A DNA stretch of 64,000 bases from [Clostridium] scindens (GTDB taxonomy: Bacteria; Bacillota; Clostridia; Lachnospirales; Lachnospiraceae): NCBI RefSeq assembly GCF_019597925.1, contig NZ_CP080442.1, forward strand, positions 2,708,001 through 2,772,000, read 5' to 3'. Positions 9,715 to 18,927 of this stretch are shown in pieces; positions within the stretch are counted from its first letter, which is position 1, and each line of letters starts with the position of its first letter. A program made the translations under genes and the position numbers. The notes beneath the pieces were generated by a model, which worked only from the letters and a program-made list of their open reading frames with translations, searched no databases and was not told the origin of the DNA.

Positions 9715-10255
9715 ACGCAATCGTCTCGCCAATCTCTTTTGCCTTTTCGCTTCCCGCCAGTACCTCAATCAGCTTAAGGGCAAAATCGACTGCCGCGCCT
9801 GCGCCGCGTCCGGTGATAACATTGTTGTCCACCGTTACCGGAACCTTTGTGATGACCGCTCCCTGGATATCCTGCTCCACAGTAGGATGGCATGTAATAC
9901 GCTTGCCCTTCAAAAGGCCAAGGTTCGCCAGCACCGTAGGGCCCGCACAGATCGCGCCGATATACTTTCCTTCTTCAAAGAAGTCTTTTACGACCCTGCG
10001 CACGCCTGAGTGGGCGTCCAGATTCAGCGTTCCCGGCATGCCGCCCGGAAGAACGATCATATCTGACTCCACAAAATTCACCTCTTCAAACAGGTCTTCT
10101 GTCTGAACATTGATCCCATGCGCCCCATGGACCGTGTATTCTTCGGTAATCGAAACAGTATCTACATAGATCTGGGCTCTTCTGAGCAGATCTACCGCTG
10201 TCAAGGCTTCAATTTCTTCAAATCCGTCTGCTAAAATCACACTTACTTTTTTCAT
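9701..10255 (-). CDS. DJ-1/PfpI family protein
   Basis: A 184-residue protein of the DJ-1/ThiJ/PfpI superfamily. It opens KKVSVILADGFEEIEALT, with the conserved Glu of the DJ-1 active site. The nucleophile elbow is GAICAGPTVL, with the reactive Cys at about residue 104. This places it in the DJ-1 type close to YajL/ThiJ; members have been reported as chaperones or glyoxalase/deglycase-type enzymes, and the activity here is not known. AAGGAGG is nine bases before the ATG at 10255; the ATG nine bases earlier abuts the ribosome site and is unlikely. It is divergent from the CYTH gene. Confidence 0.9.
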   Translation of the reverse strand: MKKVSVILADGFEEIEALTAVDLLRRAQIYVDTVSITEEYTVHGAHGINVQTEDLFEEVNFVESDMIVLPGGMPGTLNLDAHSGVRRVVKDFFEEGKYIGAICAGPTVLANLGLLKGKRITCHPTVEQDIQGAVITKVPVTVDNNVITGRGAGAAVDFALKLIEVLAGSEKAKEIGETIAYEKI

Positions 10256-10290
10256 TGAAATCATCCTCCTTAATTTTACATATTAACACC

Positions 10291-10320
10291 GTTTACATTT
10301 TGTGTAAACTATATTATGAT
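10291..10320 (+). promoter_or_regulatory. Sigma-A promoter of the CYTH gene with overlapping inverted repeat
   Basis: TTTACA (10292-10297), a 17-base spacer and TATGAT (10315-10320) form a good housekeeping promoter. The -35 is embedded in a perfect 7-bp inverted repeat, GTTTACA (10291-10297) and TGTAAAC (10303-10309), separated by 5 bases. A repressor bound there would block RNA polymerase; no regulator can be named. Confidence 0.7.
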
Positions 10321-10365
10321 TGCTTTAAACATGGTACGATCATCCAGACTGGAGGTTGGAAGCTT

Positions 10366-10809
10366 ATGGAAATAGAACGCAAGTATCTTGTACCTATACT
10401 GCCCGATAATCTAGAGGAATACCCCTGCCGCGTCATAGAGCAGGGATATCTGAATACAGAGCCCGTCATCCGCATCCGGCGGGATAACGATAAGTATGAA
10501 ATCACTTACAAATCCAAAGGCTCCATGGCAAGGCAGGAATATAATCTCCCTTTGACCCGGGAAGCCTATTATCACCTTTTGCCCAAAATAGACGGACATC
10601 TGATTCAAAAGAAGCGTTACATGATCCCTCTTTCCGGCGGATTGACCGCTGAACTGGATATATTTGAAGGCCGGCTTGCGCATCTGGTCCTTCTGGAAGT
10701 TGAATTTCCTACAGAAGAAGACGCCAATACCTTTATTCCTCCCGCCTGGTTCGGAGAAGACGTAACCTTTTCCGGAAAGTTCCACAACAGTTATCTCAGC
10801 ACGCTGTGA
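10366..10809 (+). CDS. CYTH-domain protein (triphosphate tunnel metalloenzyme)
   Basis: A 147-residue single-domain CYTH protein. It opens with the family's ExExK signature, MEIERKYLV (E2, E4, K6). Alternating charged strands follow (IRIRRDNDKYEITYKSKG, ELDIFEG, LLEVEFP), as expected for an eight-stranded tunnel that binds a triphosphate with divalent metal. Related enzymes hydrolyse inorganic triphosphate or make cAMP; the substrate here is unknown. GGAGG at 10351-10355 places the start at 10366, not at the upstream ATG at 10255. Confidence 0.9.
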   Translation: MEIERKYLVPILPDNLEEYPCRVIEQGYLNTEPVIRIRRDNDKYEITYKSKGSMARQEYNLPLTREAYYHLLPKIDGHLIQKKRYMIPLSGGLTAELDIFEGRLAHLVLLEVEFPTEEDANTFIPPAWFGEDVTFSGKFHNSYLSTL

Positions 10810-10810
10810 T

Positions 10811-10831
10811 AGCAACATTTTGTTGCTTTTT
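10811..10831 (+). terminator. Small intrinsic terminator after the CYTH gene
   Basis: AGCAACA (10811-10817) pairs with TGTTGCT (10821-10827) around a 3-base loop and runs into TTTT. It starts right after the CYTH stop. The stem is short, so termination may be partial. Confidence 0.6.
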
Positions 10832-10921
10832 CCCAAAAAGAAACGTTTTGATGCATAGATATCTATTTATTAGGTAAATTGCTATACTAACAAGTGAAAT
10901 GACTTGTGGGGGTTAACGATT

Positions 10922-11326
10922 ATGCCTAATATACAGCTGGCCAATAACTTAAGATATCTAAGAAAACAACATAATCTGACACAGACGACCTTAAGCAATA
11001 TGCTCAACATTTCCAGACAGGCTTACTCGAACTATGAGACAAGCAAGCGTACTCCAGATCTCGATTCGCTGCTTCACCTGGCCGGATTCTACCACGTCAG
11101 TCTCAACGATCTAGTCCTTGGCAGCCTGAAAGACAAGCATGTCACTACATCAGGCATATCTGAGGATACGATTCCCTATGCCCTCGCAACAGATAAAAAG
11201 ACCGGCAATTCCATCTATCTCACGGATGAAGAAGTAGATATGATTCTTAATTTCCGCACCCTTTCTAATGAGAATAAACAGATTATTACCGGCTTTCTAC
11301 ACTCCAATTCCAAACATTCAGATTAA
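10922..11326 (+). CDS. XRE-family helix-turn-helix regulator
   Basis: A 134-residue protein with an N-terminal Cro/C1-type HTH at residues 5-60: LRYLRKQHNLTQTTLSNMLN then ISRQAYSNYETSKRTPDLDS. The C-terminal part (about 85-130) has a short helical segment, TDEEVDMILNFRTLSNENKQ, seen in many small clostridial XRE regulators. The target is unknown. The ATG at 10922 has GGGGG upstream. An extended -10 (TGC TATACT, 10880-10888) lies about 35 bases before. Its stop overlaps the stop of the convergent lysC by 4 bases. Confidence 0.9.
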   Translation: MPNIQLANNLRYLRKQHNLTQTTLSNMLNISRQAYSNYETSKRTPDLDSLLHLAGFYHVSLNDLVLGSLKDKHVTTSGISEDTIPYALATDKKTGNSIYLTDEEVDMILNFRTLSNENKQIITGFLHSNSKHSD

Positions 11327-12531
11327 TCAGCTAACGCAAATCCATCATGAACGGCTATCATGGCCTGCTCGATGTCATCCTCTGCAACCAGTACGGTAAT
11401 CCGGATCTCGGAAGTCGAGATCATGTTGATGTTGACCCTTGAGTTGTACAGAGATTCAAACATCTTTGCCGCCACGCCAGGATTGCTCATCATTCCGGCT
11501 CCAACGATGGAAAGTTTTGCCACCTTCTCATTCCATGTGATATCCTGAATCGTCAGCCTCTTCTTATTTTCCTCCAGAATCCTGATCGCATTCTCCAGGT
11601 CATCGGATGCCACCGTAAAGGAGATGTCTTTCGTCCCTTCTCTTCCCACTGACTGAAGAATAATATCCACATTGATATTGTTGCCAGCAAGAGTGTCAAA
11701 GATGCGGAACGCGATTCCTGGCTTGTCTTCCACTCCTATGACTGAGATTCTGGCAGTATTCTTATCGGCCGCCACGCCTGTCACTAATAGTTTTTCCATT
11801 TCGCTTGCCTCCTTGACTACGGTTCCCTCTGAGCGGTTCAGGCTGGACCGTACCACTAATTCTACGTTATATTTCTTCGCCATTTCCACAGATCGGTTGT
11901 GAAGCACCTTTGCGCCAAGGCTAGCCAGTTCCAGCATCTCATCATAGGTTATCACGTCTATCTTCTTTGCATCCTTCACAATTCTTGGGTCTGCCGTATA
12001 TACGCCGTCCACGTCGGTATAGATCTCGCATTTATCCGCGTGCAGCACCGCTGCCAGCGCTACTGCCGTCGTATCAGAGCCGCCCCTTCCAAGCGTCGTG
12101 ATATCGTCATATTTATTGACGCCCTGGAAGCCCGTTACAATTACGATCTTCCTGGAATCCAGCTCGTGGAGGATCCTCTCCGTATCCACGCGCTTAAAAC
12201 GAGCATTTCCGTAGCGGGATGTGGAATGCATCATTACCTGGAACGCATTCAGGGATACTGCCGGCACATCCAGGGCATGCATTGCCATTGCCATCAATGA
12301 TACGGATACCTGCTCGCCTGTTGACAGAAGCATATCCATCTCCCTTTTTTTTGCCTTAGGATTGATGGCATTTGCCATTTCGATCAGATTGTCCGTCGTA
12401 TCCCCCATGGCAGAAAGCACGACCACAATGTCATGTCCTGCTTTATAGTCCTCAATGCAGCGCTGGGCCACATTGAAGATTCTCTCCTTGTTGGCCACAG
12501 AACTGCCGCCAAATTTCTTTACTATTAACAT
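11323..12531 (-). CDS. lysC: Aspartate kinase
   Basis: A 402-residue monofunctional aspartokinase catalysing the first step of lysine, threonine and methionine synthesis. The N-terminal kinase domain starts VKKFGGSSVANKERI and contains TGFQG and the TTLGRGGSDTTAVALA substrate segment. Two ACT domains at the C-terminus (about 265-400) indicate feedback control by an end product, lysine and/or threonine. It overlaps the end of the apgM-like gene by 7 bases and has AGGAGG upstream, so it is the last gene of the secA-prfB-hom run. Confidence 0.97.
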   Translation of the reverse strand: MLIVKKFGGSSVANKERIFNVAQRCIEDYKAGHDIVVVLSAMGDTTDNLIEMANAINPKAKKREMDMLLSTGEQVSVSLMAMAMHALDVPAVSLNAFQVMMHSTSRYGNARFKRVDTERILHELDSRKIVIVTGFQGVNKYDDITTLGRGGSDTTAVALAAVLHADKCEIYTDVDGVYTADPRIVKDAKKIDVITYDEMLELASLGAKVLHNRSVEMAKKYNVELVVRSSLNRSEGTVVKEASEMEKLLVTGVAADKNTARISVIGVEDKPGIAFRIFDTLAGNNINVDIILQSVGREGTKDISFTVASDDLENAIRILEENKKRLTIQDITWNEKVAKLSIVGAGMMSNPGVAAKMFESLYNSRVNINMISTSEIRITVLVAEDDIEQAMIAVHDGFALAD

Positions 12532-13736
12532 ATATCCTCCTGCAGCAAGTGCCCGATTAATTGATATCCGTCCGGCCAGTTCCTGCCGGCCGCATAAGCC
12601 GTCTTCTCATTATACGCCTCCGGGCCTGCTTCTTCTTTCGTACTGTCATACAGAAGATAGGGAACCGGCTCCCCTGTATGGGTGCGTACCTCAATGGGCG
12701 TTGGATGATCCGGCAGAAGCAGAAGCCTGAATTCTTCTCCCGCCTCTCTAAGTCCATCCACTACGATGCCCAGTACTTTTTTATCTATATTTTCTATCGC
12801 GGTAATCTTATCCTTTATATTTCCCTGATGTCCCATCTCATCGGGCGCCTCCACGTGAATATACGCGAAGTCATAGCCGTCTTTTGTAAGTGCGCCGACT
12901 GCCGCCACGGCCTTCCCCTCGTAATTGGTATGCAGGCCTCCGTTGGCGCCTTCCACGATGATGCGGTCCATGCCCGCTCCCACCGCGATTCCTTTTAACA
13001 GGTCAACCGCCGAGATCATCACGCCGCGCTTGCCGGTACGCTCCTCAAAGGAGGTCAGCGCCGGTTTCTTTCCCGCGCCCCAGAACCAGGCCGAGTTGGC
13101 CGGATGAAGGCCCTCGCTTCTACGCTTTACATTGATCGGGTGATTTTCCAGGATATCATAACTTTTCTTCATCATGTCCCTAAGCACCTCGTCTTGCGGA
13201 AGGTAATCCCCGATTCTTTTTGTGAGAATATCATGAGGAGGCGTCAGTTCCACCACGTCCCCATTCTTCCAGATCAGAAGATGACGGTAGCTGGTTCCGG
13301 CGTAAAAACGGTATCCTTCCTTCTCAAGGCCTTCTCTTAAGGCTTCCAGAAGGATCGCCGCATCCTCGGTACTAATCTCATCGGAACTGTGGTCGATGAT
13401 CGTCCGGTCTTCATAGGCGCAGTCTTCCTCCGACAACGTCACGATGTTGCAGCGGAAAGACACGTCCGTCTCTTCCATATCCACGCCGATGCTTAGCGCT
13501 TCTAACGGAGAACGTCCGGTATAATATACCTTTGGGTCATAGCCCATGACTGCAAGATTGGCCGTATCGCTTCCCGGAGCCATTCCTTCCGGAACCATGG
13601 AGGCCATCCCCACTTCGGATACCTTGGAAAGACAGTCCATCACAGGCGTCGCCGCCGCTTCCAGCGTCGTCCGCCCGTTCAGTTCCAAAAGAGGCCTTCC
13701 TGCCATCCCGTCGCTAAGCAATACCACATATTTCAT
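12525..13736 (-). CDS. Archaeal-type phosphoglycerate mutase homologue; proposed homoserine kinase
   Basis: A 403-residue member of the alkaline-phosphatase superfamily, ApgM branch. It opens with VVLLSDGMAGRP (metal-binding Asp). The nucleophile region is ASMVPEGMAPGSDTANLAVM, and EAPDEMGHQG and LLPDHPTP carry further metal ligands. Families of this branch located between hom and lysC have been modelled as 'proposed homoserine kinase' (TIGR02535) in organisms without a classical GHMP ThrB. Here it sits exactly there: 10 bases after hom and overlapping lysC. Glycolytic mutase activity is the alternative. Sequence family and position are solid; the substrate is inferred. Confidence 0.85.
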   Translation of the reverse strand: MKYVVLLSDGMAGRPLLELNGRTTLEAAATPVMDCLSKVSEVGMASMVPEGMAPGSDTANLAVMGYDPKVYYTGRSPLEALSIGVDMEETDVSFRCNIVTLSEEDCAYEDRTIIDHSSDEISTEDAAILLEALREGLEKEGYRFYAGTSYRHLLIWKNGDVVELTPPHDILTKRIGDYLPQDEVLRDMMKKSYDILENHPINVKRRSEGLHPANSAWFWGAGKKPALTSFEERTGKRGVMISAVDLLKGIAVGAGMDRIIVEGANGGLHTNYEGKAVAAVGALTKDGYDFAYIHVEAPDEMGHQGNIKDKITAIENIDKKVLGIVVDGLREAGEEFRLLLLPDHPTPIEVRTHTGEPVPYLLYDSTKEEAGPEAYNEKTAYAAGRNWPDGYQLIGHLLQEDIC

Positions 13737-13746
13737 AATCTCTCTC

Positions 13747-14979
13747 CTATTCCTTCTGGTCTTCTATACGTATCATATGTAAGATCTGCTCCTTGTAGAT
13801 GTTAGCGCGGGTATCATAATCGCCCTCCATCATGACGGGAGTCGTAAAGCCGAACTCGCCCTCCAGGCCGTCAGCCCTTATGATCTCGATATCCCCGAAG
13901 GAGTCCTGAAGCGACGGAAGCATCTCCTGCGCATCGCCTTTCATTCGGATAAAGAATCTGCGCTTAGAGTCCGCCTTGTCTTCCAGGTGCAGCTTCTCCT
14001 GCTTCCACATGGTCATAATATTGCGGTTGAGATGCTTTGCGGCATCTACCACGTCCGCAACGACCGCGCTGGCAGTGGGAAGTTTTCCCGCGCCGCTTCC
14101 ATAGAACATGGCATCGCCTAAAACATTGCCGTGGACGAATATGGAATTGAATACGCCATTAACGTTATAAAGCGGATGCTCGGGATAGAGCATGCAAGGT
14201 GCCACGATCGCATGCAGCCGGTTGCCGGCGTATCTCTTGCTGGAAGCCAGGAGCTTGATGGTGGTACCCATAGCCTTGGCATACTTCATATCTTCCACCG
14301 TTATTTCTGTGATTCCCTCACAGTAGATATCTTCAAAGTCGACCTGCTGGCCGGATATCAGGGAGGACAGGATCGCAATCTTCCTGCAGGCATCATAGCC
14401 TTCCACATCCGCCTCCGGATTGCGCTCCGCATAGCCGTTTGCCTGCGCCTCTTTGAGCACTGTATCATAGTCAGCGCCTTCGTAGAACATCTTCGTCAGC
14501 ATATAGTTGGTGGTTCCATTCAAGATGCCGGTAATCTCTTCAATCTCGTCAGCAGTGAGGGAAGAGTTCAGCGGGCGGATGATCGGGATCCCGCCTCCTA
14601 CGCTTGCTTCAAACAAGAAGTTGATATTGTTCTCTTCTGCGATGGAGAGCAGTTCCGCGCCGTGTTTTGCAACCAGCGCCTTATTAGATGTGGCCACGCT
14701 TTTTCCTGCCTGAAGGCATCTTTTGACAAATGTATAGGCCGGCTCGATGCCTCCCATTACTTCCACCACGATCTTAATCTCATCGTCATTGATAATCGTC
14801 TCAAAATCATGGACAATCTTTTCCTGTACCGGATCCTCAGGAAAATCCCTCAGATCAAGCACATACTTGATATTCAGTTCATCGCCGATCCTCTGGTTGA
14901 TCCGGGCGCCATTCGTGTTTACGACTTCCACTACTCCGGAACCAACCGTTCCGTATCCCATAACTGCTATATTTACCAT
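13747..14979 (-). CDS. hom: Homoserine dehydrogenase
   Basis: A 410-residue enzyme reducing aspartate semialdehyde to homoserine. The NAD(P)-binding Rossmann motif is at the N-terminus (MGYGTVGSGVV). The catalytic region contains GILNGTTNYMLT, EAQANGYAERNPEADVEGYD and the catalytic Lys region. A C-terminal ACT domain (about 325-410, containing FFIRMKGDAQEMLPSLQD) points to threonine feedback control. It follows prfB by 12 bases with GGGAGG upstream. Confidence 0.97.
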   Translation of the reverse strand: MVNIAVMGYGTVGSGVVEVVNTNGARINQRIGDELNIKYVLDLRDFPEDPVQEKIVHDFETIINDDEIKIVVEVMGGIEPAYTFVKRCLQAGKSVATSNKALVAKHGAELLSIAEENNINFLFEASVGGGIPIIRPLNSSLTADEIEEITGILNGTTNYMLTKMFYEGADYDTVLKEAQANGYAERNPEADVEGYDACRKIAILSSLISGQQVDFEDIYCEGITEITVEDMKYAKAMGTTIKLLASSKRYAGNRLHAIVAPCMLYPEHPLYNVNGVFNSIFVHGNVLGDAMFYGSGAGKLPTASAVVADVVDAAKHLNRNIMTMWKQEKLHLEDKADSKRRFFIRMKGDAQEMLPSLQDSFGDIEIIRADGLEGEFGFTTPVMMEGDYDTRANIYKEQILHMIRIEDQKE

Positions 14980-14991
14980 ACGTTCCTCCCT

Positions 14992-16099
14992 TTAACTATT
15001 CACCGTCTGTTTCAAGTATGCATTTATGAACATGTCGATGCTGCCATCCATGACAGCGCCCACATTGCTGTTCTCCACATTGGTTCTATGGTCTTTTACC
15101 ATAGTATATGGCTGCATTACATAAGAGCGGATCTGGTTGCCGAATCCGATTTCCTTGACTTCGCCGCGGATATCGGATACCTTCTCTGCCTGTTCCTGCT
15201 CCTTCATCAGCTGAAGCTTTACTTTCAGCATCTGCATCGCTTTCTCTTTATTGTGATGCTGTGAGCGCTCATTCTGGCATTGTACCACGATCCCGGTGGG
15301 AAGATGGGTGATGCGGATTGCGGAGGAAGTCTTATTCACATGCTGCCCTCCTGCCCCGCTGGCCCTGTAAGTATCAATCTTCAAATCATCATCTGCAATT
15401 TCAATGTCAATCTCATCCTCTATATCCGGCACCACATCACAAGATGCAAAAGATGTCTGCCGTTTGCCCGCCGCGTTAAACGGCGAGATGCGTACCAGTC
15501 TGTGGACTCCCTTTTCCGACTTCAGATATCCATAGGCATTCTCTCCGTTTACCTCAAAGGTTACCGTCTTGATGCCCGCGATATCTCCGTCCAGATAGTC
15601 CAGTACCTGGATCGTGAATCCTTTCCGCTCTGCCCAGCGGCTGTACATCCGGTACAGCATGCTGGCCCAGTCGCAGGATTCGGTTCCTCCTGCCCCGGCG
15701 TGTATCGTAACGATGGCATTGCATGCATCGTACTCGCCGGACAGCAGCGTCTGGATCCTGAGTTCCTCGTATGAGGTCTCAAATCCCCGGATCTCTTCTT
15801 CTATCTCGCGCGCCATGGAAGGGTCTTCATCCTCATATCCCATCTCGATCAGGAGATTGATGTCATCATAGGAAGCATACAGATTCTGGATGGTCTCCAC
15901 CAGTTCTTTGAGATGCTTCAGCTCCTTCATCAGTTTCTGGGATTCTTCCGGATTATCCCAGAAGCCCGGCTCTTCTACTTTGCGCTCCAATTCTTCAATC
16001 CTTCTTATCTTGCCCGATAAGTCAAAGTGAATCCCTCATTTCGGCAAGGGGTTCTTCATAAGCATTCATGATGCTCTTAAACTGATCTAATTCAACCAC
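14992..16099 (-). CDS. prfB: Peptide chain release factor 2, expressed by programmed +1 frameshift
   Basis: RF2 reads UAA and UGA stop codons. The main frame (14992-16023) carries the anticodon-like SPF-type tripeptide region (VRISPFNAAGKRQ) and the GGQ motif (RASGAGGQHVNKT). The 5' part is in another frame: a GTG start at 16099 behind AGAGG, then 25 codons ending VVELDQ...MRDSL, then TGA (16024-16022). The slip site CTT TGA C (16027-16021), with AGGGAT three bases before CTT, matches the autoregulatory RF2 frameshift. The product would be 368 residues, normal for RF2. It lies 21 bases after secA. Confidence 0.96.
16021..16027 (-). promoter_or_regulatory. Programmed +1 frameshift site in prfB
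   Basis: Read on the minus strand this is CTT TGA C, with the Shine-Dalgarno-like AGGGAT three bases upstream. When RF2 is scarce, the ribosome pauses at UGA and slips forward one base, completing RF2. The frames before and after agree exactly with this shift. Confidence 0.95.
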
Positions 16100-16120
16100 T
16101 CAATCACCTCTTTCATCATT

Positions 16121-18685
16121 CTATTTGCGCCCGCAGCACTGTTTGTATTTCTTCCCGCTGCCGCATGGGCATGGATCATTGGGATAGATTTTCTTTTCTG
16201 TACGCTTCTTCGGCGTATGGGCAGCGCTTTCATCCTTGTTGGTTCCGGTAACCTTGGCTACCTGCTCCCGTTCCACCTTCTGCTCGATCCTTACGTGGGC
16301 CAGCGTACGGATCGTATCTTCCGCAATGCTCTTGGTCATCTGATCAAACATGTCGTATCCGATCATCTTATACTCCACCTTCGGATCTCTCTGTCCATAT
16401 GCCTGAAGGCCGATACCCTGGCGCAGCTGGTCCATATCATCGATATGATCCATCCATTTCGCGTCAATGACCTTTAACAGGACTACACGCTCGATCTCAC
16501 GCATATGCTCCGGCTCCGGAAATTCTGATTCCTTCGCCTCATAAGCTTTCGCCGCGCGTTCTTTCAGCAGATGCTTCAATTCCTTCTGGCTGAATTCCTT
16601 GACATCCTCTTCTGTGATTGGCGCCATCGGGATCGTATTATGGATGGTCATATTCAACTCTGACAGATTCCATTCATCATAATCCTGGTCCGGGCTGGTG
16701 ACCATATCCACCACGTTCTCTACATACTCGTTCAGCATATGGAAGATAGAGTCGCGCATATTCTCTCCATCCAGGACGCGGCGTCTTTCTTCATATATAA
16801 TCTCTCTCTGCTCATTCATGACCTGATCATATTCCAGCAGATTCTTACGGATTCCAAAGTTGTTGCTTTCTATCTTCTGCTGCGCCTTCTCAATAGCGGT
16901 AGACAGCATCTTATGCTCGATCTGCTCGCCTTCTTCAACGCCCAGCTTCGTAAATACGTCCATCAGCCTCTCGGAGCCGAACAGGCGCATCAGATCGTCT
17001 TCCAGGGAAATATAGAATCTGGATTCTCCCGGATCTCCCTGACGTCCGGAACGTCCGCGCAGCTGGTTATCAATACGTCTGGACTCATGTCTCTCCGTAC
17101 CGATGATCTTAAGCCCGCCTGCTGCCCTTGCCTCGTCATCCAGCTTGATATCCGTACCACGTCCGGCCATGTTGGTGGCAATCGTGACAGCATCATGAAT
17201 ACCTGCCTGTGCAACGATCTCTGCCTCCATCTCATGGAACTTGGCATTCAGAACGTTATGCTTGATTCCACGCTTTTTCAGCATGCCGCTTAAGAGTTCC
17301 GAATTCTCAATGGTAATGGTGCCCACCAGCACCGGCTGATGCCTGGCATGGGCTTCTTCAATCGCATCGCAGACTGCCCGGAACTTCTCCTTCTGTGTCT
17401 TATATACCGCATCCTCTAGGTCTTTCCTGATGACTGGCACATTGGTAGGAATCTCGATAACGTCCATTCCGTAGATCTCGCGGAACTCTTTTTCTTCGGT
17501 CAGGGCGGTACCCGTCATACCTGCCTTCTTCTCATATTTATTGAACAGATTCTGGAACGTGATCGTTGCCAGCGTCTTGCTCTCTCTTTTAACCTTCACA
17601 TGCTCTTTGGCCTCTATCGCCTGATGAAGTCCGTCAGAATAGCGGCGGCCCGGCATGATACGCCCGGTAAACTCATCGACGATCAGCACTTCGTCATCCT
17701 TAACTACATAGTCCTTGTCTTTGAACATCAGATTATGGGCTCTGAGGGCAAGAATGATATTATGCTGGATCTCAAGGTTCTCCGGATCTGCCAGGTTCTC
17801 AATATGGAAGAACTTCTCAACCTTTATCACGCCGTCTTCCGTCAGGTTGATATTCTTCTCTTTCTCATTGACGATAAAGTCTCCGGTCTCCTCGATGTCT
17901 TCTCCCATGATGGCATTCATCTTGCTGAATTCCCCGCTGGCTTCGCCGCGTTCCAGCTGACGGGCCAGGATGTCGCATGCCTCGTAAAGTTTTGTGGATT
18001 TTCCGCTCTGGCCAGATATGATCAGAGGAGTTCTGGCCTCATCGATCAGTACGGAGTCGACCTCATCAATGATGGCAAATTTCAGGCCTCTTTGTACCAG
18101 CTGCTCTTTGTAGATGACCATATTGTCTCTCAGATAATCGAAGCCCAACTCATTGTTGGTGACATATGTGATGTCGCAGTTATAAGCCGCACGGCGCTCG
18201 TCGTTGTCCATGCTGTTGAGTACGACGCCAACGGTAAGGCCAAGGAACTCATGCACTTGTCCCATCCACTCGGCATCACGCTTAGCCAGATAATCATTGA
18301 CTGTTACGATATGCACGCCCTCGCCTGCCAGCGCGTTCAGATAAGCCGGAAGGGTGGAAACCAAAGTCTTTCCTTCACCAGTCTTCATCTCAGCGATACG
18401 CCCCTGGTGGAGGATAATGCCGCCGATCAGCTGCACGCGGTAATGCTTCATGCCCAAGGTGCGGACCGCTGCTTCCCGAACCACCGCATATGCTTCCGGA
18501 AGAATATCATCCAGCGTCTCGCCTTCCGCCAGACGCTTCTTGAATTCCCTGGTCTTTTCCTTTAATTCGCTATCTGTAAGTTTCTGCATCACAGGCTCAA
18601 GCGCCTCGATCGCATCCGCGATAGGATAGATTCTTTTCAATTCATTTTCGCTATGTGTACCAAATATTTTTTGTATCAAACTCAT
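16121..18685 (-). CDS. secA: Preprotein translocase ATPase SecA
   Basis: An 854-residue SecA that drives export through SecYEG. The nucleotide-binding fold contains [11 protein letters not shown] (Walker A), [18 protein letters not shown] (DEAD box), and [11 protein letters not shown]. The C-terminus ends with the zinc-binding SEC-C motif, [16 protein letters not shown], which contacts ribosome or SecB-like partners. The start is backed by AAGGAGT. It is the first gene of the run secA-prfB-hom-apgM-lysC. Its promoter is immediately next to an inserted ISLre2 element. Confidence 0.98.
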   Translation of the reverse strand: MSLIQKIFGTHSENELKRIYPIADAIEALEPVMQKLTDSELKEKTREFKKRLAEGETLDDILPEAYAVVREAAVRTLGMKHYRVQLIGGIILHQGRIAEMKTGEGKTLVSTLPAYLNALAGEGVHIVTVNDYLAKRDAEWMGQVHEFLGLTVGVVLNSMDNDERRAAYNCDITYVTNNELGFDYLRDNMVIYKEQLVQRGLKFAIIDEVDSVLIDEARTPLIISGQSGKSTKLYEACDILARQLERGEASGEFSKMNAIMGEDIEETGDFIVNEKEKNINLTEDGVIKVEKFFHIENLADPENLEIQHNIILALRAHNLMFKDKDYVVKDDEVLIVDEFTGRIMPGRRYSDGLHQAIEAKEHVKVKRESKTLATITFQNLFNKYEKKAGMTGTALTEEKEFREIYGMDVIEIPTNVPVIRKDLEDAVYKTQKEKFRAVCDAIEEAHARHQPVLVGTITIENSELLSGMLKKRGIKHNVLNAKFHEMEAEIVAQAGIHDAVTIATNMAGRGTDIKLDDEARAAGGLKIIGTERHESRRIDNQLRGRSGRQGDPGESRFYISLEDDLMRLFGSERLMDVFTKLGVEEGEQIEHKMLSTAIEKAQQKIESNNFGIRKNLLEYDQVMNEQREIIYEERRRVLDGENMRDSIFHMLNEYVENVVDMVTSPDQDYDEWNLSELNMTIHNTIPMAPITEEDVKEFSQKELKHLLKERAAKAYEAKESEFPEPEHMREIERVVLLKVIDAKWMDHIDDMDQLRQGIGLQAYGQRDPKVEYKMIGYDMFDQMTKSIAEDTIRTLAHVRIEQKVEREQVAKVTGTNKDESAAHTPKKRTEKKIYPNDPCPCGSGKKYKQCCGRK

Positions 18686-18741
18686 ATTGACGTATACTCC
18701 TTGTCGCTAAAATTAGCCAGTCTCTGACCACTCTATTCCTC

Positions 18742-18770
18742 ATTCTAGCACTATCTATATTCCAATTCAA
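18742..18770 (-). promoter_or_regulatory. secA: Sigma-A promoter of secA
   Basis: On the minus strand TTGAAT (18770-18765), a 17-base spacer and TAGAAT (18747-18742) preceded by TGC form a strong extended -10 promoter, about 57 bases before the secA start codon. The insertion-sequence target duplication ends only 7 bases upstream of the -35. Confidence 0.75.
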
Positions 18771-18777
18771 CTAATTT

Positions 18778-18787
18778 ATAAAGTGTT
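18778..18787. repeat. Left target-site duplication
   Basis: ATAAAGTGTT here is repeated exactly at 20661-20670 on the other side of the insertion sequence. Confidence 0.85.
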
Positions 18788-18815
18788 GGCTGCGTAAATT
18801 TATCTTCGGAAAAAT
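18788..18815 (+). repeat. Left terminal inverted repeat of the insertion sequence
   Basis: Reads GGCTGCGTAAATTTATC and ends CGGAAAAAT. It pairs imperfectly with 20633-20660, with one-base gaps and a few mismatches. Confidence 0.8.
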
Positions 18816-18927
18816 TGGTGTAGAGTCCACCCACGATGCTCTGATAAAGTATCAGGCAATGACTTGTGGTTTAACTATACTATTTTTGCGTATCACAAGC
18901 AAGCCCGATTTTAAGCGGGCACCCTAT

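Noticed and set aside
14131..15264. 377-codon plus-strand frame spanning hom and prfB
   Set aside because: It runs across two well-supported genes on the other strand, so it is chance open frame.
15990..16099. Apparent 5' truncation of prfB
   Set aside because: The missing start is explained by the programmed +1 frameshift, not by a mutation.
17600..18565. 321-codon plus-strand frame opposite secA
   Set aside because: A complementary-strand artefact of secA, with no start signal or domain.
18828..18845. GGGTGG-like sequence in the insertion sequence as a T-box
   Set aside because: It lacks the ACCGCG continuation, a specifier stem and a downstream amino-acid gene.
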